From: Mucilaginibacter sp.
GTDB taxonomy: Bacteria > Bacteroidota > Bacteroidia > Sphingobacteriales > Sphingobacteriaceae
DNA length: 64,000 bases
Direction: 5' to 3'
NCBI RefSeq assembly: GCF_028288185.1
Contig: NZ_JAQBOF010000028.1
Coordinates: forward strand, 1 to 64,000
The first letter of the stretch is position 1. Each line of letters starts with the position of its first letter. The position numbers and the translations under genes are program-made. Shown piece by piece: positions 43,510 through 52,470 of this stretch. The notes below the pieces were generated by a model that worked only from the letters and a program-made list of their open reading frames with translations, was not told where the DNA came from and searched no databases.

Positions 43510-43620
43510 AGGTTGTTTCATTTTGTTTCATCAGGTTTTTGTAAATAGCTTATTTTAAATAGGTTGAGTCAAAATAGTGTTTCATCTGTTTCACTTGTTT
43601 CATGTTTTTGTGAAACAAAA
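43510..43620. repeat. Cluster of short TGTTTCA repeats around an AT-rich core
   Basis: TGTTTCA(T/C) occurs five times (two near 43513-43530, three near 43578-43603 at 9-10 base spacing), with an inverted GTGAAAC at 43611. Between the groups lies TTGTAAATAGCTTATTTTA. The layout parallels the cluster at 10717-10926 although the repeated word differs. It lies in the 450-base gap between the UBP and DUF6515 genes; apart from the two terminators, I see nothing else in this gap. Confidence 0.55.
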
Positions 43621-43651
43621 CAGGGCGGGTACTGATAAAGTGCCCGCCCTG
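43612..43651 (-). terminator. Rho-independent terminator of the DUF6515 gene
   Basis: CAGGGCGGG (43621-43629) pairs with CCCGCCCTG (43643-43651). Read on the minus strand the hairpin is followed by TTTTG, about 27 bases after the stop codon. Confidence 0.75.
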
Positions 43652-43677
43652 CATTAAAGTAATTTATATCCTTATTA

Positions 43678-44826
43678 TTAGTTACCCGGATTGTCATCAG
43701 GCGTGCCCATAACTTTATAGGCTTTTTTGCCATTCTGATCTTGAGTTTCCTGGTAATAAAAATCATCAGGCGATACATAGTAGGTTTGGCCATTGATCTT
43801 TATTTTACGGCTGTCAGATGGCAGGCTGTAAAACAGGTCGCCAATCTCAGGCATCGCAACTGCTTGCTGGTTGCCACTGTTGTTATTTTGCCTTCCCACA
43901 TATCCGTCGTTTTGCGGCGCGTAACCGTTATCCTGGTTAGAGTAAGTATCTAACTGCCCATCTTTACCGGCAACCTGGTAAACAACGCTGCCATCGTCCT
44001 TAGTTACCGGGGTATAGTAAACACCGTTAGCTTCGTAGTATTGCTGGCCGTTTATAGTAATTGCCTGCGCGTTGCTTGGCAAAGTATTAACCGCTGCACC
44101 TATAGGTGGCTCAACTACTGTATATTGGTTGTTATCATATTGGTAAAAATAACCGCCGCTGTAGTAAAACTGTGCATCGCCCCAATAAAATGGATAGTAG
44201 CCATAGGGCAATACACCTAAACCAAAGCCCAAACGGGGGTAATATAAGCTGCTATAAAAGCCACGATTGTAAAAATAACCACCGCGATTGCTCCATGGGC
44301 TATAACGATAACCGTAACTACGGCCACCACTATAACCACGGCTAGTATAACCACCGGGATAGTAACGGCCTCCTCTTGAATATCCACCGTTAAAATTGCT
44401 GCCTACACCACCTCTTCTAAAGGTTAAACCGTTATTGCCACCAACCGACCCGCCCCTGTAAGCGGAAGACGGACTGCCGAACGCATTACTGCGCAACGAT
44501 CTTTGAGGAGAGCTGAAGCTGTTGCTACTTTGTCCCCTTGAAAAACCGCCGCTATAACTTTGACGGGGCGAACTAAAGCTGCTACTACGGCCACCGCCCG
44601 AAAATCCACCGCCACGAGAAAAACCGCTACCGCCGCCACCGTGACTAAAGCTTCCGCCACCGCCGCCGCCACCGTGACTAAAGCTTCCGCCGCCGCCTGA
44701 ATTGCCACCGCCACCACCACCACCTGAATGTCCACCACCTCGTTGAGCATTAGCAGGAACAGCTAAAGACAAACATAAAAAGCCGCTTAAAACTGTTAAC
44801 ATTAAATACTGATATATCCTTTTCAT
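43678..44826 (-). CDS. DUF6515 family Gly/Ser-rich exported protein
   Basis: A 382-residue protein with signal peptide 1-27 (ends PANAQ). A low-complexity part (about 28-175) is made of Gly, Ser, Arg and Tyr, including repeated GGGSFSHGGGG strings. A globular C-terminal part holds two copies of a small motif: TINGQQYYEANGVYYTPVTKDDGSVVYQVAG (about 245-275) and KINGQTYYVSPDDFYYQE (about 343-360). The latter pattern is that of DUF6515, a Bacteroidota family of unknown function. Location is probably periplasm or outer membrane. Base composition is GC-rich in the repeat part because of glycine codons. Confidence 0.8.
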   Translation of the reverse strand: MKRIYQYLMLTVLSGFLCLSLAVPANAQRGGGHSGGGGGGGNSGGGGSFSHGGGGGGGSFSHGGGGSGFSRGGGFSGGGRSSSFSSPRQSYSGGFSRGQSSNSFSSPQRSLRSNAFGSPSSAYRGGSVGGNNGLTFRRGGVGSNFNGGYSRGGRYYPGGYTSRGYSGGRSYGYRYSPWSNRGGYFYNRGFYSSLYYPRLGFGLGVLPYGYYPFYWGDAQFYYSGGYFYQYDNNQYTVVEPPIGAAVNTLPSNAQAITINGQQYYEANGVYYTPVTKDDGSVVYQVAGKDGQLDTYSNQDNGYAPQNDGYVGRQNNNSGNQQAVAMPEIGDLFYSLPSDSRKIKINGQTYYVSPDDFYYQETQDQNGKKAYKVMGTPDDNPGN

Positions 44827-45072
44827 AATATTATTTTTATAATTCTACAGCTTATTTAGTACTGTTATTATTATAGACTAAAAAATCGCAAACGGTTTAA
44901 TGCCTGCAATAAATATATAGCAAGAAGTAATCCAACTTTACCAATTGTTGACAAAACTAACTTATTCGTCAGCAATGAGAGTTGTATTTCATCATAGACA
45001 TCTTACAGTTAGAAAGGACTAATTGAGTTATAGTATTTATAAAGATAAAAAAAGAAAAACGTGACTGATCAA

Positions 45073-48000
45073 CTATTTGCTAGCCGGAATAGTAAACCAA
45101 AATGTAGAGCCTTCGCCGGGAGTGCTTTCAATACCTATATACCCATCGTGCCGCCTAACAATCTCTGCCGAGATATAAAGACCCAGGCCCAGGCCCGAAT
45201 ATTTTTGTGAAGTATCATCAACCCGGAAAAACCTGTCGAACAAGAAAGGTATCTTATCATTAGGGATACCGATGCCAAAATCAGTAATAGAAACTTTTAC
45301 TTCGTTAGTACCACCGGATACATTAATTACAACCTTTTCGCCATCGGGCGAATATTTAACAGCATTGGATATTAAGTTGATAATCACCTGCTCTAATCGA
45401 TTCCTATCTGCATAAATGTCAATAAGTTTTTCGCCTTCAATAATTAGTTGATGTTTGTCAGACTGTACTTGCAGGTCTTCGCAACATTCCGTTATCAGTT
45501 CATCCAGTATAAAGCGGGTTTTCTTTAGTTCAAGCTTACCAGCTTGTATTTTGGTAACTTCAAGCAGATCTTTTATCAACTCAATTAGCTTGTCAACCTG
45601 TTTAATGCCTTTTTGCACAAAACCGTGTGCCGGTTTCATTTCTTCGGTTCTAGAGGTTATGCGCTCTATCATCTGCAACGCGGCTTTAAGACTGGTAATA
45701 GGCGTTTTTAACTCATGGCTGGCAATACTGATAAATTCGTCTTTTTTACGTAGTAAATCTCTCGTAGCTTCGTCTATTAGTTTCTGAACGGTAATATCCA
45801 ACAAGGTGCCAATAAACCTTATAGCAATACCTTCTTCATTAAAATATGCGCGGCCCTTAGCCTTGAGCCATTTAGGTTTGCCATTAATAGGTATGGTACG
45901 AAACTCCAGGTCAAACTCGCCCGAGTCTTTGTCACCCAATGCTTCTGCTATACTGGTTTGTACGCGCTCAACATCATCGGCATGTATTAATTCAAAAAAC
46001 GATGCGATATCAACCGTACGCGACGGTGGTAGGTCAAACATTTCTTTACAACGCTTATCCCAAATTAGCTCTCTTATCTGCGGGTCATAATCCCAGGTAC
46101 CCAGCCCTGCCGAATCTACCGCGAATTTTAAACGTTCCTTGCTTTCGCTTAGTAAGCGTTCTACTTCTGCCAATCCGTCTTCAATTTTACGTTTAGCAGT
46201 AATATCTTCAATAGCCAGCAGTATTAATTTTTCGCCATTAATATTGTCAATTTCGCGGGCATTAAGGCACATTATACGTTTTCCTATCGCCGGGAATATC
46301 TGCGTAACCTCAACGTCTGCCAATGCTTTTTTAGCCGGCAATACACTCTCCAACAATTCCCTAAGCTGCGGTATATCCCATTGGCGATTACCTAACTCAT
46401 ATATTAAAGCGCCTTCTGTCTCTTCTTCGGTTAGTTTAAATTTAGTATAGAAACCACCTGTGGCACGTTTTACACGCAAGTCTTCATCCAATATAATTAA
46501 TGGATCGCGGATGGTGCTAACAATACCCTCTGCATATAAACGGGTATTGTTTAATTGATCGTTACGATCCAATAGTTCTTTATTCACTATGATAATCTCT
46601 TCGTTAGTGCTTTGCAGCTCTTCTTTTGAGGTTTCCAGTTCTTCGTTAAGGCTTTGTAGTTCTTCACCACCCGATAACAATTCTTCGTTAGCGCTTTGCA
46701 ATTCTTCGTTGGCAGTTTCCTGTTCTTCGGATACGATACGCATATCTGCCCTGGTTTGTATCAGCTCTCTTTCCAACTGCTCAATACGTAATTCAGAAGC
46801 GCTATGATTCATATCTTCGGTTAACGAAGTTGTTTCGAAAATAGCTTGCTGAATCCCTGTTGATGATGCAGATTGGAAAATGACCAGGTAATGTTCTTCT
46901 GCTGTTTCTTTAAGTTTTAAAACTTGTATGTTAACAAAGTGCTGCAAGTTATTAATCTTAAAAAACATACCAAACTTACGCACCGGCAAGTTTGTTTTTT
47001 TAGCCGTATGCAGCATATTGCGCAACTCGAAACCTAAACCTTCGCGCGCCATTTTTAACAAATTAAAGCTTGGTTTACCGGTAGGGGGGGTTAACCAGGT
47101 TTCTGTTGAACCGCGAAACTGTACAACGTCAAATTTGTCATTTACCAATACACTAGCAGGCATAAAATTAGCCAACATAGCTTCATCAGCTATTTTAAAA
47201 ATATCGTTACTAGAGTTTTCTTTCTGAATGTTTTTATCAATTTCACGAAATGTTTGTTCCCTGCCGGGCGAGCTAACCGTCATAAACCTGCCTAACGGGC
47301 CCTTTCTGTGGTATAGTTTTTCGGTACTATTATATGGGGTGAAAATATCAGTGCTGGTACCAATAGTTTCTGATTTGCCCAGCATCAGGTAACCACCCTT
47401 ATTAAGAGAATAATTAAAGGTAGTTAGGGCCCTTTTTTGTAAAACAGGCTCCAGATATATCATTACATTGCGGCAACTCACCAGGTCTATCTTTGAAAAT
47501 GGCGGGTCTTTTAATAAATTATGATGGGCAAATACGCACATATCGCGTATGATTTTATTTACCTGGTAGCTGCCGTCTAGTTTGGTAAAAAATTGTTGCA
47601 GCCGTGAAGGCGATACTCCTGTTAATTCTGTTTGGCGGTAAATGCCGGTACGGGCTTTGGCAATGGCTGTTTCAGAAATATCAGTAGCAAATATTTGTAT
47701 TTTTATAGCCGCAGCTTTGTCGCCAAGTTGTTCTTGCAGGCATATAGCCACAGAGTAAGCTTCTTCGCCGGTAGCGCAGCCGGCTATCCATATTCTTAAT
47801 GGCTCAACATCGGTTTTACTATTTAATAAAACCGGGAATATATCCTTACATAAAACATCAAAGCTTTGAGGATCACGAAAAAAGTTGGTGACCGATATTA
47901 GCATATCGTTATACAAAGCATCCTGCTCTAATTTATTTTCGCGCAGATAGAGCAGGTAATCAACAGGCCTTTCTATTTTATTAAGTGCCATACGCCTAAT

Positions 48001-48738
48001 AATACGGCGCTTTAGGGTGCTTTTTTTATAATAAGTAAAATCAACACCGCGGCGCACACGCAGTACGGTTAATATTTGTTTAAACGTTTCGTTATCCTGC
48101 TGGGGGAGCGTGTTTGATATTTCTACGGATGTATAAGCTGTAAAAGGATGATTAATATCTATAAGGTGTCGGGCAATTTGCTCGGGCGGTAATACAAAGT
48201 CTACTACCCCGGCCTGTACAGCGCTCCTGGGCATGCTATCAAATGCTGCCGAACCTTCGTCCTGGGCAAAAGTTAAACCACCATATGACTTTATTACTTG
48301 TAAACCCACTGTACCATCACTCAAAGCGCCGGATAACACAATGCCAACGGCATAACTCTGGTGTACCACACCTAATGAAGAAAAGAAAAGATCAATAGTA
48401 TTACCTTTTTTATTTTTCTTATCTAAAGGCGCCAGTTTTAAAATGCCATCAGTGGTAGTTACTATTTTATTTTGGGGGATAATATATAGATTATCAGGCT
48501 CTAAATGTATGTTATCCGTAATTTGCTGAACAGGGAATGGGGTTACTTTTTGAAGTATCTCCGGCAAAGTACTTTCGTGGGTAGGGCTTAAATGTTGTAT
48601 AAAAACAAATGCCATACCCGGTTTAGCAGGCAGCGCCTTTAAAAATGAGCACACAGCTTCCAAACCGCCTGCAGAGGCACCAATGCCAACAACCGGAAAC
48701 TGATTTGATGAAATTTTTTCTTTTATTGCTTTCGCCAT
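45073..48738 (-). CDS. CheB-CheR-PAS-PAS-histidine kinase fusion
   Basis: A 1221-residue cytosolic fusion. The CheB methylesterase domain (about 12-195) has GIGASAGGLEA with Ser22, FIQHLSPTHES and GIVLSGALSDGTVG. The CheR methyltransferase domain (about 215-480) has YKKSTLKRRIIRRM, VTNFFRDP, the SAM motif IAGCATGEEAYS, FATDIS and CRNVMIYLEP. A long Glu/Gln coiled coil (about 650-735, repeated EELQSxNEEL) is followed by two PAS domains and a histidine kinase with His1008 in ISIASHELKTPI and GLGLGLYISAEIV. No CheB receiver domain and no chemotaxis receptor genes are present. The ATG at 48738 is preferred over a TTG four codons upstream. Confidence 0.92.
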   Translation of the reverse strand: MAKAIKEKISSNQFPVVGIGASAGGLEAVCSFLKALPAKPGMAFVFIQHLSPTHESTLPEILQKVTPFPVQQITDNIHLEPDNLYIIPQNKIVTTTDGILKLAPLDKKNKKGNTIDLFFSSLGVVHQSYAVGIVLSGALSDGTVGLQVIKSYGGLTFAQDEGSAAFDSMPRSAVQAGVVDFVLPPEQIARHLIDINHPFTAYTSVEISNTLPQQDNETFKQILTVLRVRRGVDFTYYKKSTLKRRIIRRMALNKIERPVDYLLYLRENKLEQDALYNDMLISVTNFFRDPQSFDVLCKDIFPVLLNSKTDVEPLRIWIAGCATGEEAYSVAICLQEQLGDKAAAIKIQIFATDISETAIAKARTGIYRQTELTGVSPSRLQQFFTKLDGSYQVNKIIRDMCVFAHHNLLKDPPFSKIDLVSCRNVMIYLEPVLQKRALTTFNYSLNKGGYLMLGKSETIGTSTDIFTPYNSTEKLYHRKGPLGRFMTVSSPGREQTFREIDKNIQKENSSNDIFKIADEAMLANFMPASVLVNDKFDVVQFRGSTETWLTPPTGKPSFNLLKMAREGLGFELRNMLHTAKKTNLPVRKFGMFFKINNLQHFVNIQVLKLKETAEEHYLVIFQSASSTGIQQAIFETTSLTEDMNHSASELRIEQLERELIQTRADMRIVSEEQETANEELQSANEELLSGGEELQSLNEELETSKEELQSTNEEIIIVNKELLDRNDQLNNTRLYAEGIVSTIRDPLIILDEDLRVKRATGGFYTKFKLTEEETEGALIYELGNRQWDIPQLRELLESVLPAKKALADVEVTQIFPAIGKRIMCLNAREIDNINGEKLILLAIEDITAKRKIEDGLAEVERLLSESKERLKFAVDSAGLGTWDYDPQIRELIWDKRCKEMFDLPPSRTVDIASFFELIHADDVERVQTSIAEALGDKDSGEFDLEFRTIPINGKPKWLKAKGRAYFNEEGIAIRFIGTLLDITVQKLIDEATRDLLRKKDEFISIASHELKTPITSLKAALQMIERITSRTEEMKPAHGFVQKGIKQVDKLIELIKDLLEVTKIQAGKLELKKTRFILDELITECCEDLQVQSDKHQLIIEGEKLIDIYADRNRLEQVIINLISNAVKYSPDGEKVVINVSGGTNEVKVSITDFGIGIPNDKIPFLFDRFFRVDDTSQKYSGLGLGLYISAEIVRRHDGYIGIESTPGEGSTFWFTIPASK

Positions 48739-48854
48739 TATGAATAACAATAAGCAATATGCCTGAATGTCAACTTGCTACTATAGTAAGATATTAAGAT
48801 GAAAGATTGTTTTTAAAGATAGGCTTATTAAACAACTTAAATTCACAAAAAAAA

Positions 48855-48896
48855 TAAAAAAAGCAGGTAAGTAATCAACTTATCTGCCTTTTTTAT
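48855..48896 (-). terminator. Terminator of the NTF2-like lipoprotein gene
   Basis: On the minus strand, a stem formed by the AAGGCAGATAAGT and ACTTACCTGCTT strings with one bulge, followed by a T-run. It lies 16 bases past the stop codon. Confidence 0.65.
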
Positions 48897-48911
48897 AGAT
48901 ATTGAATAAAA

Positions 48912-49445
48912 CTACTTTTTCTTCGTAGTCAACGGTACACCCAATTGGTACATAGCCGAAATATTTGATTGTATACTACTATGCGAAGTTATTTTGCCAT
49001 CCTTATTAAATGTAAAGATATCTACATCAGGGCTTTTAAATGATTTGCCGGTGGCTTTCATTTTCATGAATTGGTTTTTAAAAGTACCACCCCAAATACC
49101 GGTTATTATTACCGTATCACCTTCTGCAACGGCATGCAATTTCTCGCCCTTAAAATCAGGGAATGAGGCAAAAAACTGTTTCAGATTTATTTTCAGTGAA
49201 TCAACGTTCTTAATGGGTTTGGAAGATCCTTCACCATATTCAACAAAATCAGTTGCATAGTCTTTAAACGCGCCATCTACATCACCTTTATTAAAAGCAA
49301 GATCTGAGTTTAAAGCAGTTTGTTTGTTTTTAGCTAAGGTGGTAGCTGTACTATCGCCTGTTTTAGCAGTTGTTCCTGTCTTACTATTGCAGGCAGAAAG
49401 GAAAAGAGCAGCAACCGCGGCTGCACCAAGGATAATTTTTTTCAT
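48912..49445 (-). CDS. NTF2-like (SnoaL-type) lipoprotein
   Basis: A 177-residue lipoprotein: signal with lipobox LSAC (Cys19), a Thr/Lys-rich linker, then an NTF2-like cone fold (about 42-165). The fold shows in NSDLAFNKGDVDGAFKDYATDFVEYGEG, FASFPDFKGEKLHAVAEGDTVIITGIWGGTFKN and the strand VDIFTFNKDGKITSHSS. The family includes polyketide cyclases and steroid isomerases, but stand-alone lipoprotein forms usually have no known activity. It lies upstream of and on the same strand as the CheB-CheR kinase, separated by a terminator. Confidence 0.8.
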   Translation of the reverse strand: MKKIILGAAAVAALFLSACNSKTGTTAKTGDSTATTLAKNKQTALNSDLAFNKGDVDGAFKDYATDFVEYGEGSSKPIKNVDSLKINLKQFFASFPDFKGEKLHAVAEGDTVIITGIWGGTFKNQFMKMKATGKSFKSPDVDIFTFNKDGKITSHSSIQSNISAMYQLGVPLTTKKK

Positions 49446-49504
49446 GTTGTTGTATGTTTAGTTTATATAAAGATATAAATAATAAAACGCTACAATACAA
49501 CAAC

Positions 49505-49552
49505 TTACCCGGCTTTTTTATTAAAAAAGCCGGCATGTTTTTATGCCGGCTA
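49505..49552 (-). terminator. Double hairpin terminator
   Basis: CCGGCTTTTTTA / TAAAAAAGCCGG (49509-49533) and the overlapping GCCGGCAT / ATGCCGGC (49529-49550) form two alternative stems downstream of the gene ending at 49573. Confidence 0.65.
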
Positions 49553-49572
49553 ATTCATATTTTTTTAAAATG

Positions 49573-49992
49573 TTATACTTCCTTATAAGCTGATATATGG
49601 CTTGTTTTTATACTTAATAAAAATGATTTACCAACGCTTATTTTTATAGCTTTATCCTGTAACATGGCTTTGATCAAGTCATCTGTTTTCAGGGCCTCAT
49701 ACAGATCGCGCGCTACGGCTGATCCGCTGATGTTGTTGGTTACTTTACCGTTTTCCATTGTGATGTTAAACGTGTAGCCTGATTTGCCGCGGTCACCGGC
49801 CGATTCAAAATCTGTAATGTTTAATTTAAAGCTTTGCTCTGAGGTAAGGCTTCTTTTAAGATGCAAGCGTATTACCGGTATGTATCTTCTCCAGGTTGTT
49901 AAATATTTTCTTTCTTCCATGCGTGGGTGGTAAAGGTAGGCTTTAATGGTGATGTATTTGTCGTATGCACGTTTTATATCTGGTGAGTGCAT
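49573..49992 (-). CDS. Hypothetical protein, 139 residues
   Basis: No family recognised. The first 40 residues are basic and Tyr-rich (IKAYLYHPRMEERKYLTTWRRYIPVIRLHLKRSL). The rest looks like a small alpha/beta domain: FKLNITDFESAGDRGKSGYTFNITMENG, SGSAVARDLYEALKTDDLIKAMLQ and KAIKISVGKSFLLSIKTS. An alternative start is the Met at residue 25. No signal peptide or membrane helix. It is flanked by a terminator downstream and a hairpin upstream, so it is probably a single-gene unit. Confidence 0.6.
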   Translation of the reverse strand: MHSPDIKRAYDKYITIKAYLYHPRMEERKYLTTWRRYIPVIRLHLKRSLTSEQSFKLNITDFESAGDRGKSGYTFNITMENGKVTNNISGSAVARDLYEALKTDDLIKAMLQDKAIKISVGKSFLLSIKTSHISAYKEV

Positions 49993-50028
49993 ACGTATAC
50001 AGCATATACATCCATAGGAATCCTTTAG

Positions 50029-50060
50029 ACTGGCATCCTAATGACTATCGGGATGCCAGT
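50029..50060. repeat. Hairpin between divergent genes
   Basis: ACTGGCATCC (50029-50038) and GGATGCCAGT (50051-50060) are exactly complementary. It lies between the divergent starts at 49992 and 50221; its role is unknown. Confidence 0.55.
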
Positions 50061-50220
50061 TGCTGTAGTAAAAGGTTGGTTTTATAAATATAAAAAATAA
50101 ACCATGTAATTAATGTTACCTTTACCATACCTACCTAAAAAAGAATACGCTTTAAGCCGTTAATTTATCAAGCCCATAAATGTATTTGGCAATGCTAAAT
50201 CAATACTTTTTAAGTAAATT

Positions 50221-52470
50221 ATGGAAAAGAAAATTTCGGATCAACTAGTAATTGCCAACAAAGAACTTGCTTTTCAAAACAAGGAGAGGGAAAACCGTGC
50301 TGCAGAATTGGTGATTGCCAATAAAGAGCTAGCGTTTCAAAATCGCGAAAAGGAGAATCGTGCTGCCGAATTGGTTGTAGCTAACCGGGAGCTTGCTTTT
50401 CAGAACAGTGAGAAAAAAAGCCGCGCCGCCGAATTGGCGTTAGCTAATAAAGAGCTGGCTTTTCAAAACGAGGAGAAAAAAAACCGTGCGGCCGAACTGG
50501 CGGTAGCTAATAAAGAACTTGCTTTTCAAAATGAAGAGAAAAAAAGTCGGGCTGCCGAGCTAGCGGTTGCTAATAAAGAATTAGCTTTTCAGATCGAAGA
50601 AAAGAGAAACCGCGCTGCCGAATTGGTCACGGCCAATGTAGAACTCGCGCTGCAAAAAGTAGGCGAAACTAATCGCGCCGCCGAATTGGTAATAGCCAAT
50701 AAAGAACTAGCTTTTCAGAATAAAGAAAAAGAAAATCGCGCGGCCGAACTGGCTATCGCTAATACTGAACTTGTTTTTCAAAATAACGAGAAAGAAAACC
50801 GGGCCGCCGAATTGGTTATAGCTAATAATGAATTGGTTTTTCAAAACGGCGAGAAAGAAAGCCGGGCCGCCGAATTGCTGATAGCTAATGTTGAGCTTGC
50901 TTTTCAGAATGGGGAGAAAGAAAACCGTGCAGCCGAGCTGTTGATAGCTAATATAGAGCTTGCTTTTCAAAACGAAGAAAAGGAGAACCGTGCGGCCGAA
51001 CTAATTATTGCTAATAAAGAGCTGGTTTTTCAAAACGGCGAGAAAGAAAACCGGGCCGCCGAATTGTTGATAGCTAACGTTGAGCTTGCTTTTCAGAATG
51101 GGGAGAAAGAAAACCGTGCTGCCGAGCTGTTGATAGCTAACATAGAGCTTGCTTTTCAAAACGAAGAAAAGGAGAACCGTGCGGCCGAACTAATTGTTGC
51201 TAATAAAGAGCTGGTTATACAAAACGAAGAGAAAGAAAAGAGGGCAGAGGATCTGGCTGTATTAACGGCCGAATTAAATGTACAGCAGGAAGAGCTAAGA
51301 CAAGCTAACGATGAACTGAATGAAAAAACACACTTACTTATTAAGCAGGAAGAAAAAGTTAGGGTAATAAACCAGGACCTTACGCTGTTAAACCAGGAGT
51401 TGGAAGAACGGGTAGCAAACCGTACAAAAGCGCTGGCCGAAAGCGAAACCCAGTTTAGAAACATGATGGAAACCATCCCCCAGATAGCGTGGACAAATAC
51501 TTTTGCGGGAGAAGTTATATTTTATAACCAGCGCTGGTATGATTATACCGGGCTAACTAATGAGCAAACTAAAACATGGGGATGGCGTAAAATAATCCAC
51601 CCCGAGGATCTGCAATATACGCTGGAACAGTTTAGAAAAATAAGAAACAGCATTGATGGCGGCGAGTTTCAGATACGCCTTAAAAATGACGAGGGTATTT
51701 ACAGATGGCACCTAAGCCGCCTGATGCCTATTAACAATGAGGATGGCGAAACTTTGCTATGGGTTGGCACAGCAACTGATATTCATGAATTGCGATTATT
51801 ACAGCAGCAAAAGGATGATTTTATAAGTATTGCCAGCCATGAGCTTAAAACGCCGATAACTACGTTGAAAGCATCGTTACAGCTTTTAAACCGTATGAAA
51901 GATAATCCTACTCATACAATGCTGCCAAATTTGATAGCGCAATCCAACAAAAGTTTAGATAAGGTAACCGTTTTAATTGAAGATCTGTTAAATGCCACCA
52001 AGGTTAACGAAGGGCAAATACAGTTAAACAAAACAAAATTCGTCCTATCAGAAATGATAGAGGAATGCTGTGGTTATATCCGCATAGAGGGTTTGTATGA
52101 CATTGTTACCGAAGGGGACATGAAACTAAAGGTTTACGCGGATGCTGACAGGATGAACCAGGTGATCATCAATTTTGTAAATAATGCCATTAAATATGCT
52201 CCGGAAACAAAAATTATTAAGGTGCATATTGAAAAGATAGATAATATGGCCAAAGTGTCTGTAACAGATGAGGGGCCAGGCATTACACAAGATAAATTAG
52301 ATCATTTGTTTGACAGGTATTATCGCGTTCAAACACATGGCATTCAAGGTTCGGGCCTTGGGCTTGGGCTTTACATCTGTGCCGAGATCATCAAAAAGCA
52401 TGACGGCCAAATAGGGGTCGACAGCCAATTAGGCAAGGGCAGTACCTTTTGGTTTATGTTGCCTGTTTAA
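50221..52470 (+). CDS. Cytosolic PAS histidine kinase with sixteen 21-residue N-terminal repeats
   Basis: A 749-residue kinase without membrane segments. Residues 9-344 are sixteen tandem 21-residue units with consensus L-x-I-A-N-K-E-L-A-F-Q-N-x-E-K-E-N-R-A-A-E. Two degenerate units and a coiled stretch (LTLLNQELEERVANRTKALAES) follow to about 410. A PAS domain (about 415-525, TIPQIAWTNTFAGEVIFYNQRWYDYTG) precedes the kinase with His540 in ISIASHELKTPITTLK, N box NFVNNAIKYAP and GLGLGLYICAEII. The kinase core is close to that of the CheB-CheR fusion at 45073. No response regulator is nearby. The repeats should form a long helical rod. Confidence 0.92.
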   Translation: MEKKISDQLVIANKELAFQNKERENRAAELVIANKELAFQNREKENRAAELVVANRELAFQNSEKKSRAAELALANKELAFQNEEKKNRAAELAVANKELAFQNEEKKSRAAELAVANKELAFQIEEKRNRAAELVTANVELALQKVGETNRAAELVIANKELAFQNKEKENRAAELAIANTELVFQNNEKENRAAELVIANNELVFQNGEKESRAAELLIANVELAFQNGEKENRAAELLIANIELAFQNEEKENRAAELIIANKELVFQNGEKENRAAELLIANVELAFQNGEKENRAAELLIANIELAFQNEEKENRAAELIVANKELVIQNEEKEKRAEDLAVLTAELNVQQEELRQANDELNEKTHLLIKQEEKVRVINQDLTLLNQELEERVANRTKALAESETQFRNMMETIPQIAWTNTFAGEVIFYNQRWYDYTGLTNEQTKTWGWRKIIHPEDLQYTLEQFRKIRNSIDGGEFQIRLKNDEGIYRWHLSRLMPINNEDGETLLWVGTATDIHELRLLQQQKDDFISIASHELKTPITTLKASLQLLNRMKDNPTHTMLPNLIAQSNKSLDKVTVLIEDLLNATKVNEGQIQLNKTKFVLSEMIEECCGYIRIEGLYDIVTEGDMKLKVYADADRMNQVIINFVNNAIKYAPETKIIKVHIEKIDNMAKVSVTDEGPGITQDKLDHLFDRYYRVQTHGIQGSGLGLGLYICAEIIKKHDGQIGVDSQLGKGSTFWFMLPV
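50245..51252 (+). repeat. Tandem array of sixteen 63-bp in-frame repeats
   Basis: Codes residues 9-344 of the kinase at 50221. Each unit is exactly 63 bases without indels. Units 11-13 (50875-51063) and 14-16 (51064-51252) are a recent block duplication: the first 155 or so bases of the two blocks differ at about five positions. Confidence 0.92.

Noticed and set aside
44424..44750. Ala/Val-rich open frame on the minus strand
   Set aside because: It is the out-of-frame reading of the Gly-rich repeat part of the DUF6515 gene.
50245..51252. Regular 63-bp repeats resembling a CRISPR-like array
   Set aside because: The repeats abut with no unique spacers, stay in one reading frame and encode a helical protein segment; no cas genes are present.
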